A stretch of 64,000 nt of DNA from Cladophialophora immunda. Its lineage: Eukaryota; Ascomycota; Eurotiomycetes; Chaetothyriales; Herpotrichiellaceae. This document shows, piece by piece, positions 56,397-64,000 of the stretch (the first letter of the stretch is position 1; each line of letters begins with the position of its first letter). The stretch is taken from NCBI RefSeq assembly GCF_000835495.1, contig NW_015622541.1, positions 3,906,001-3,970,000 on the forward strand. The letters run 5' to 3'. The translations under genes and the position numbers were made by a program. The notes beneath the pieces are model-generated. The model did not search any database and was not told the DNA's origin. It saw nothing but the letters and a program-made list of their open reading frames with translations.

Positions 56397-57038
56397 ATGT
56401 CGTATCTTCCCAAAGAGGCCATCAATCTCACAGGTGGCTGCTATTGCAAAGCCATCCGATACACTGTCAAAGTCCCAGCTTGGGGCGAGCGTCCTCCAGT
56501 CCCCGGCGCACTTGAGACTCCTATCTCGTCCACCGAAACGGTCCAGACAAAACTGCCCTTGGTTGACATCGACCATTGCGGCAATTGCCGTCGCCAAGCT
56601 GGCTGTCTGGTTCAATGTTGGCTTATAGTCCCGATCAACTGGGTGGAATGGGACCTGCAATCGAAAGAAGCTGCGGGCAATGGGCAAACGCTTCATTTGT
56701 CTACGCGTGAAGCCGTCGGGCCCCTCCAGGGGACCGAGAACCTGCCCTCAACCTACGTATCGCGCTTCTCCTGCACTGATCGAGCCACGAGGGTGTTCTG
56801 TTCACGGTGTGGTACAAACCTCACATATCTGAGCCACAAACACCTGGATACCCCACAGGCATTTGTCGATGTTACAGTCGGCAGCCTCGATCCGGAATCT
56901 GTCGAATTGGCGAAGCCAGATCGGCATGGCTGGTGGGACTTTGGTGTTGAGTGGATCAAGACTCTGCTCAGAAAGGGAGACGGCGGGTTTATGATCAGAC
57001 ACCAGACGGGTGATGTGTCTCGAGCTGTGGAAGATTAA
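56397..57038 (+). CDS. CENP-V/GFA domain protein
   Basis: A 213-aa single-exon protein of the glutathione-dependent formaldehyde-activating (GFA/CENP-V, PF04828) fold. Zn-binding Cys sets: GGCYCKAIRY (~14-23), CGNCRRQAGC (~60) and VFCSRCGTNLTY (~135-146). The middle loop between the second and third Cys sets is longer than usual. C-terminal FMIRHQTGDVSRAVED is polar. GFA enzymes act on S-hydroxymethyl-glutathione, but fungal members are numerous and most have no known substrate, so a detoxification role is only inference. ATG 56397 gives the normal family N-terminus. Confidence 0.88.
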   Translation: MSYLPKEAINLTGGCYCKAIRYTVKVPAWGERPPVPGALETPISSTETVQTKLPLVDIDHCGNCRRQAGCLVQCWLIVPINWVEWDLQSKEAAGNGQTLHLSTREAVGPLQGTENLPSTYVSRFSCTDRATRVFCSRCGTNLTYLSHKHLDTPQAFVDVTVGSLDPESVELAKPDRHGWWDFGVEWIKTLLRKGDGGFMIRHQTGDVSRAVED

Positions 57039-57408
57039 TCGCACCGCAGTTGTCCTAGTAGTCAACCCCGACGATTTCATTTCTGACCGAGCTCAAACTC
57101 TATCAAGCTTGCCGTGTGGTCTCGGATCTGAAACGAGAATGGCAGACGTATATAATGTCGAATAAGTATGAACTATACGAGTAGAGAAAACAATAATGCA
57201 GTCGGTAGCATCTCAACAAAGCACGACATGTTGCCCAGTTCGGACGCTGACAGACAGACCACTGTCATTTGAAAATTGTCTCCAACTCCAAGACACCAAA
57301 CTTGTCTCAATGACTGATGCCTCTGCACAGCACCGACCTGGAACCCAACGCTCCTCAAACCTTGAACCGGCCGCTTTCTGCCTATCTCAGGCACCGGCAC
57401 CTCCAGGG
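57039..57408. other. Upstream region of the carrier gene
   Basis: 3' flank of the GFA gene. An in-frame ATG at 57310 extends the carrier by 33 residues; not adopted because the extra peptide is atypical, but it remains possible. Confidence 0.4.
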
Positions 57409-58449
57409 ATGATCGAGCAGGATGTGACCCTGCAAGAAGCTCCCCGAGAGGGAGAACTACTCGTGAACTCACCCTGGACTCGGTCCCTCATCGTCCGTAC
57501 CTCCCTGCTCTTCCTCCTTGTCTCCTCCTCCACATGTTTCGACCGAGCCATGATTTTCTGACGAGACGGTCATGACAAATAGGCGGGCGCCCTCGCCGGC
57601 CTCACGGTCGACTTCTCCCTGTACCCCCTCGACACGGTCAAGACGCGGCTACAGTCGAACCTGACGAGGAGCAACCATGCGTCCATCCTCCCGCGCCATA
57701 CCGTCCAGGGTACGCTGCGGAGCATGTACGCCGGGCTCCCCTCGGCGTTGCTGGGATCCATGCCGTCGGCTGCGTCCTTCTTCGTCGTCTACGATGGCGT
57801 CAAGAGATCGCTGATCGATCCGAAGCAGTCGTCCTCACAACAGGCGTCCGCGCACATGCTGGCTTCGTCGCTCGGGGAGATCGCGGCTTGCGCCATCCGC
57901 GTGCCCACCGAGGTCGTCAAGCAGCGAGCTCAAGCAGGACTCTTTGGTGGCTCGGCGTTGCTCGCGTTGCAGGACATCCTGGGCCTGAGAAAGACCGATG
58001 GCTTCACGACCATGGTCCGGGAGCTGTACAGAGGAGGCGGAGTGACTATTATGCGCGAGATACCCTTCACAATCACCCAGTTCAGCCTGTGGGAATACTT
58101 CAAGGCCTCCTACTCAGATCGACAGCACAGACTAACCGGCCGCCATGAAGGACTGGTCACGGCCTCCGAGAGCGCAATCTTCGGCAGCATCGCCGGAGGT
58201 ATCGCCGCCGGGTTCACAACACCGCTGGACGTGCTGAAGACCCGCATCATGCTCGCTCGGAAGGAGGCCGGCAGTTCGTCCGCTCGAGCCGGTCCCGTGA
58301 GAGTCCTGCAGCAAATATGGAGGGACGAGGGCGCCCCGGGCTTGTTTCGTGGCTTTGTGCCCCGTGTGGGCTGGATTAGCACCGGAGGTGCGATCTTTCT
58401 AGGAACATACCAGTATGTCTGGAATCTCCTAGGTCATGAAGAATCATGA
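57409..58449 (+). CDS. Mitochondrial S-adenosylmethionine carrier (SAMC/Pet8 type)
   Basis: An inner-membrane carrier importing SAM into mitochondria. Structure join(57409..57492,57583..58449), 316 aa. The 90-nt intron (GTCCGT...AATAG) joins TRSLI to AGALAG, the standard start of the first carrier repeat. Three solute-carrier signatures are present, one per repeat: PLDTVKTR (~50), PTEVVKQR (~140) and PLDVLKTR (~245). [20 protein letters not shown] lies after the second repeat and [19 protein letters not shown] at the C-terminus, both typical of SAM carriers. The donor GTCCGT is unusual in second positions. The start codon is uncertain (57310 also possible). Confidence 0.85.
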
Positions 58450-58825
58450 AGGATTTTCCACCATGGGTCTGCATCGATTGCAAGTCTACAGGAACCGGAC
58501 GACCTTCCGCTCAGAAATGAAAGAGCATTCTAAATCTAGCTAATGTGTATCCTACGTCATGTGATTTTTGTGCAAATGTTATTCTTTCTTTCAGAGCAAG
58601 TGTTGACGGGCGCTCGTATCATCCCATGCACCTTATTTTATTGTTTCGAATGGTCTCCCATCAACCCAAGTCTAACAACGAAGGCATCACCCTCTAGCTT
58701 TGTAGTCACTCCCCTGCCTCGAGTGCTTCTTCCTTCCGGTCCACGTCGACTTAACACTCGCTTTGGATGATTGCTTTTACAACGCCCAGCAGTCCATGCC
58801 TCTGTTCTTGCCGCATTCCTTTGTT
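58450..58825. other. Intergenic, convergent 3' flanks
   Basis: Between the SAM carrier (+) and WDR48 (-). T-rich, with no coding evidence. Confidence 0.55.
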
Positions 58826-61800
58826 CTACCGTACTACACCCGTCGTCTCCTCACTCTCGACATCCGTGGGCACCTGTGAAGGATGGGGTAACTTCAACTT
58901 CTTCCTCCCGTTGCTCTTATAGTACAGCACCACATCGCCACCCGTTCGCCAAACGTGCACGCGTAGCGTAGCCAGTGTTGTGTTGGGATGGACCAGTTGG
59001 TTTTGGCAGTATAGTTCCAGATACTCCTCTGGCTTGAGCTGAGACTCTGGATTCTCTTCTACTTCAGCGGGCGCTATGTCCGGATTCTGCATTTCATTGG
59101 ATTGTTGTCCCTCCGTTGTCTCGGTAGATTGAGCATGTTGAGCTGTAGGTGCTTCGATCCTCTCAGCGACGTACGCCATGATTTTCTTCGCGCGGAGCAT
59201 GCGGTTCGCGTTGAGCCGAGCATTGCCATCAGGCGAAGCAATCGGCGGGAGCAAGTTTTCGTAGGGATGCAAGACGAACGACACCTTGACCGTGTCTTTG
59301 TAAGGGATTTGGTTCTGCATGTACAGAGTCAGCGGCTCAATCCTCCTTACAATGAATTACGAGAAAGGATAGCGAGGTATAGAAACCTGATAACGATTTG
59401 GACTCACCCTCAGTAATAAGTCACCCAACCACATCGGAGCAATCTTTTCAAGTGCATCTACCTCCGCAGGGTTTCCCAAGTCGCTGATCTCACCCCTATA
59501 TTGGTCCGCCAGACCACCACTCTCTGGGTTATCCTCCTGGATGATGATAGTGGTGTGCGGTGGTGGGTATAGCACGGGAGTCTCTGTCGGCAGGGAGGGA
59601 GTAATCCCTTGCGGTAGTGGTTGATCTGTTTTGGACTCAAGATGCTCATCATACTCTAGACGGATCTTCTGAACGACACCGAAAAAATTATCTTCGATGT
59701 TGACCTTCTCGATGTCTTTCTCTGAAGATCGCACCGAAGCCGTATCAGAAGATCTCTCTTCCGTTGATACAACAGGCGCCTTCACTTCTGCAGACGAGCG
59801 ACTCGCCATTTTCTTGGGGAAGGACATGCCCATGCCGAATTTCTTGCCAAAGAGGCCCTTTTTCCTCTCCTCGGTAGGCGACGTTGGTGTCGAGTGCGTA
59901 CCGTGGACGTTGGATTCCGCCGTTGCAGGACCACCTCCAGGTGTTTTGGGGACTTTTTCGCTTTCTGAAGATGCCTCAGACTGACTATTCGCCGTGGTGT
60001 TGGTTGAAGAGAAATAGTCGACACTCTGAGATTCGGTCGCTGAGGGAGTTGGCTGCACATGAGGTGTTTGCACACGCGGGGTTTGCGCGCGCGACGACCG
60101 TGAAGGCGCCCCGTTGGGGGTCTGTGCTGGCTCCTCTTCCGCGGTAGGAGGAAGTGTGGTGTTTAATGGCGCAAAGCCAGGTGTAGCGGCGCCAATTGCC
60201 AATCCAGGAGTTGCAGGCACCATTGAGAAGCCATTCGATGCACGAGGCGTCACAACTGTCCCAGGTGACACCATGGGCGTTGTGCCGACGGATTCTGGCA
60301 GTTTGATGCTAGTTGGTGCACCAGGTCGAACAAGACCACTGGTAGGAGGAGCACTGACGGGGTTTTGCAGTGTGCGTCTATAGGCTTCGTCTCGAGCAAC
60401 TTCTTCGTCAATGAGTTTCGAAAACAAGTTGCGTAGTACCCATTTGCCGAGATTGACTGTTCAGTTGATTGTCAGCTCCCCCCCACAGCCTTTCCAATTG
60501 GGATGCACCTACTTCTCTGGTCCTCGCGGAAGGCAAGATCGCTGGGCAAGTCTAGCTCGTCCGCATACACTTCAGCATCGAAGCAGTAGTTCTCCTCGAG
60601 CATGACTGTAATCTTTCCAGTCTTCGTGTCCACGCCACACCAGTTAGCAACGCTTTCAGTTGTATTGACATCCGGCACGACTTCGTCAAGATGACGACGG
60701 CCGAAAGATTTGATGGGGATGCACTGTTCCAATGTCAGTTTGCGGATATCAGCTTCAGGAGAGATGTGCCTTGCCTTGAGAAGGTCCCACAATACTACCT
60801 CGCCGGCAGTATCCAAAGTGAGTATCCTTTTCCTATCATTTAGCATGACGTGTTTGATGAGTCCATTCTGGCCCTCAATGGTCTCAGCGGGTTGGCCCCT
60901 GATAGGAACCACCAGACTCAAATCATCCGTGATCATAGCCTCTGAAGCCTTCCTCAAATTTGTCGCCGATACATTGGGATGTCTGCCCAAATGCTTCCTG
61001 CCAGGATGGAGGGCTGTGTTGGAGACACGTAGAATTGCATTGTGAGGAATTTTCTTTTTGTGTTCGACTTCGCCATTCGTGGTGCCGTTCGTGGTACCGT
61101 TCGTTGTCGGAGGGGGTGTAGGAGCTGGAGGCTCGGGGCTTAAATGACTCCTTGCCTCTGGGCTTGCGGTCCTTTCTTCCCGTGGGGACGCAGGAGGTGT
61201 TTCAACCTCAAGCTCTGTATCGACGTCGAGCCAGCGGTTGACGCTTGAGCTCGACGTTGCTGTCCAGACGGAGTCGCCAACAGGGAGTACCCGAGCAATA
61301 CCATCGTGTTCTTGACACACAGCGACGGACACTCCATCGTCAATCTCCATTGCCCGTCGAGTATCAGTCTTGGCCACCAGACCAGATTTATCTCCAGAGT
61401 AGAAGACAGCCAGATTGGGATCGTCCGAGTACATGCACCAAACACTATCGTTGTGCATGGTCAAGGTATGAATACATCGTCCAGCTGCAATAGACCAGAC
61501 CTTGATCGTCTGGTCGGACGAGGCAGTGAGCAGTGTGTCGCCATCGTCGCTGATCAAGATGTCCCTGACGTTGTCCGTATGTCCGACAAGTTTGGTGATG
61601 CCTTTGCCGGACTTGATATCCCACAGACGAACGACGCTTTCAGGCCCTCCGCTGGCGAGAAGGGATCCCCGTGCGCGCAAGCAGTACACCGATCCCTTGA
61701 CCACATCCTCTACCTTTCCCACGTTGATTTCGAGGTTCTTACCTCCGCCATTCAGATCCCAGAGGCAAATCCTGTGATCTAAGCCTCCGGAGGCAACCCA

Positions 61801-62334
61801 GTTGGCTGTCCGGTCGGGCGTTGCCAGGCATTTGATATAGTCGCTGTGAGAGCCGATGGTGTACGCTTGGGACGATTCGTGTGCGTGAGGCCGCCACAGC
61901 TTTACGGTGACATCGGATGAAGCAGAGACTAGCCCCAGGTTATTTTTTACGAGGACAATGTCGTTGACCCAATGAGTATGCGCCTGCACCTGCTTGCGGA
62001 ATGATACGGTGCTTTTCTTGTCTTTTGCTGCGTCCGCCTCTTGTCGATTCAACCTTTGCGCCTCCAAATCGAGGTCCCATGCGCATATCACTCCATCTCG
62101 GCCACCAGTGTATCTAGACTATTGCTCAGTATTCGTTCGCCGCGATCGAAATGAAGGGGACGGTTGCGCACAGTATTGAGCGATCCTCGTCAAATGCTAA
62201 CCCGTTCACCCCAAGCCGATGGCCACCTGGCGTACTTGCCAGAGGCAGTACTGCTCACCGTTAGCCATGCGCACCCCGAGTGAGAGCAAAGATGACAAAC
62301 CATAGCTGATCCTCTGGCGCTTCTTCTTGGCCAT
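58826..62334 (-). CDS. WDR48/UAF1 homologue (Bun107, DUF3337-containing WD repeat protein)
   Basis: A WD40 cofactor that activates ubiquitin-specific proteases (UAF1 with USP1/12/46 in animals, Bun107 with Ubp9 in fission yeast). Five exons, complement(join(58826..59314,59408..60456,60513..62113,62172..62250,62301..62334)), 1083 aa. Introns of 50-93 nt close in phase and rebuild family blocks: [34 protein letters not shown] and [17 protein letters not shown]. The WD repeats lie within residues about 30-330 ([32 protein letters not shown]). A Pro/Thr-rich linker with three NGTTNG units follows. The C-terminal DUF3337-type part contains [17 protein letters not shown] and ends with [15 protein letters not shown]. 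Creb-type deubiquitinase pathways may be its setting. Confidence 0.92.
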
Positions 62335-63050
62335 ATGCGGTTGATGTGGAAGCCCCTCGATTCTCGAACCTTTGCGACAAGACAATTGGGTCTCTCTCAA
62401 CCGGCCATCTCTGCAGGATCCAGTCAAAAGAACACTACCGTGGCCACGATTTTGCCTCCGATGTTCTCTACGGAGGTTGCAGAAGCATGGAAGAGCTGCA
62501 TCGGCAGATCAGGTAGTATTTAGCCTGCGCCGTTGTGAAGTGCGGGCGCAGTGGACTGCGGATGGTACGCCAGTCAGGAGCTAGTCCTGCGAGTGCCTGT
62601 TCGAGAAGCTGGGGGCGGGACGGAGCCAGCCACTTTCTTCAAGATAATCTTACCGGCTGGAATTAACCCGAAGCGTAGGATATAGGACGAGGGAAGTTGC
62701 TCTCGTGCGTGATTCTGCTTGGTTGAGTTCGCAGCCTCAATATAACATACCTCGAAAGGTCTGATTTGTGGTTGAACGTGATAAACTGGTATCTACAAAT
62801 AATATCAAGGCCCTTCGCAGATGGCATTTTCAACAACTCTGGCTTTCTCCAACACGCATTCCAACCAAGGCCCTGGGCCAAAAGAAACCACAAAGCGACC
62901 CATCACCCAACAAGCTCCCATGACATGTCAATCTTCCAAATTCTACACAATGCGATCCCCATTAGTGCTGCCGTGCGACATGGACATAGCCGTTCCATCA
63001 TAGGTCTCCAGGACTCAAAAGGTGGTCATCCGATTTCCCAGCCTTGTCCA
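62335..63050. other. Intergenic upstream of WDR48
   Basis: Promoter of WDR48 and 3' flank of the kinase. The plus-strand frame 62766..63362 overlaps the kinase in antisense and is a shadow. Confidence 0.5.
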
Positions 63051-64000
63051 CTACTTGGCTGGCGGCGGTCCGCCGGATCCGGCTTCCAAAACGTGGGTGT
63101 GGCCTTCTGCATGGTGAACAGTCCCGTTCTCTTCTTGATAGCAGACTCTTGCGCCCAATACCCAGTCGTCCTCAAGCACTTCTTCCATCGTCGCTCGTTC
63201 GGCTGGGTCGATTTTGAGCATGCGGCCAATGATGTGGCGGCTTTCCCGCGGAAGAATGCGGAGCAGTCGCCATGGGCCTTTGATCACTTCCTGCTTATCC
63301 CCACCAGATGTCGAAGGCCGCCCTTCATCCACGCTTTCCGAGTGGTGATGATGATGATGTGACGCATTAGCACTGCCGTTGGCTTCGCCATGTTGTCGCG
63401 AGGCGTTATCTTCGCTCGGACTTAGATGCGAAGATTTCCGGGGGTGTGAATCTGGGACAGGCGTGCCCGGTGTAGGCGGAGAAGCGAACAGTTTGTAGGA
63501 GTTGTCGACAAGTCGTGGCTGTTTCCACGGGAAGCGGCGAAGTGACATGCAGCAGAAGATGATTGCCAAAGACCAGATATCTGTCGCTGTCGGGTCGTAC
63601 TTCTTTTCCTCATACACCTCCGGGGCGAGATAAGGATCCGATCCAACAATTCCTGCAACATCATCATATTAGCGTACCTTTTCATGCCAGGGGTGCGATG
63701 ACAAACCTGAAGCGAGTACAATTTCGTTCTCAAAAGGATACCGGAACACTGTGGCACTTCCAAAGTCGATCAGCTTCATGATGCCGTGCTCGCTCACCAC
63801 CACATTATCCAATTTGAGATCACGATGTGCGAGCCCCATACTGTGCAGATAGCTGACACCATTGACAATTTGAAGGAAAGAACATGCAATCTCCTCTCTC
63901 GTCATCTTGCCCGTCATCACGATGGCAAAGAGATCGTAGGGGGCATACTCCATCACCTCAAACCATCGATGGTTTTCCTGGATGATGTCCATGGTTTCAA
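63051..64000 (-). CDS. HAL4/HAL5-type Ser/Thr protein kinase (5' end outside window)
   Basis: C-terminal part of a protein kinase, complement(join(63051..63652,63708..>64000)). The 54-nt intron joins ...LASG to [13 protein letters not shown]. Visible kinase subdomains: hinge [11 protein letters not shown], catalytic loop [11 protein letters not shown] (LIDFGSA), [12 protein letters not shown], and subdomain [19 protein letters not shown]. The glycine loop and ATP Lys lie beyond 64000. Fungal HAL4/HAL5/NPR1-like kinases regulate potassium and nutrient transporters at the plasma membrane. A Ser/Pro-rich insertion with a run of six His sits between subdomains X and XI, longer than usual. The exact subfamily cannot be fixed without the N-terminus. 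Confidence 0.85.

Noticed and set aside
1..64000. tRNA, rRNA or CRISPR signals
   Set aside because: I looked for T-loop/B-box sequences and for spaced direct repeats. The GTTCGA hits found lack the rest of a cloverleaf, and no repeat-spacer pattern was seen.

Overview
The window is nuclear DNA of a filamentous ascomycete (Pezizomycotina). Evidence: intron-rich genes with short introns (about 50-125 nt, GT...AG, branch sites like CTGAC or CTAAC), and fungal families such as KCS1, the SIN scaffold Cdc11/Nud1, a HET-domain protein, NACHT receptors, a Zn2Cys6 regulator, a laccase and a PIR wall protein. The order is not certain; a Eurotiomycete or relative would fit. No rRNA, tRNA, CRISPR array or intact transposon was seen.

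Layout. 0-8.9 kb: a small hypothetical gene, the large inositol hexakisphosphate kinase kcs1, then poorly resolved sequence with one possible gene. 8.9-19.3 kb: an AT-hook nuclear protein, a single-exon HET protein, a ketosamine-3-kinase, a DRAP-type deaminase flanked by an imperfect inverted repeat, and a conserved-looking acidic protein of unknown function. 19.9-34.7 kb: an immunity-like island with an ankyrin-like/subtilisin (S8) protein, a NACHT-ankyrin receptor convergent to it, and a broken hydrolase-NACHT-WD40 receptor. 35-50 kb: a laccase, a SNA3/PMP3-like membrane protein divergent from a PEX11-like peroxin, a Zn2Cys6 regulator convergent with an NmrA-like protein, an amidohydrolase, and a PIR-like wall protein. 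50-64 kb: conserved housekeeping genes, namely the septation scaffold, a CENP-V/GFA protein, a mitochondrial S-adenosylmethionine carrier, WDR48 and a HAL4/HAL5-type kinase cut by the window edge.

Exon structures were worked out by hand from splice motifs, reading-frame phase and family conservation. Where total length and phase closed exactly I give high confidence. The most interesting part is 12.5-34.7 kb: HET, S8 protease, NACHT-ANK and NACHT-WD40 genes together look like a fungal non-self-recognition / programmed-cell-death locus, with one intact receptor, one adjacent protease with a complete catalytic triad, and one receptor decayed by at least six lesions. Other notable signals are two microexons (6 nt and 15 nt), abrupt GC-rich final exons, and two stop-free introns whose lengths are multiples of three.
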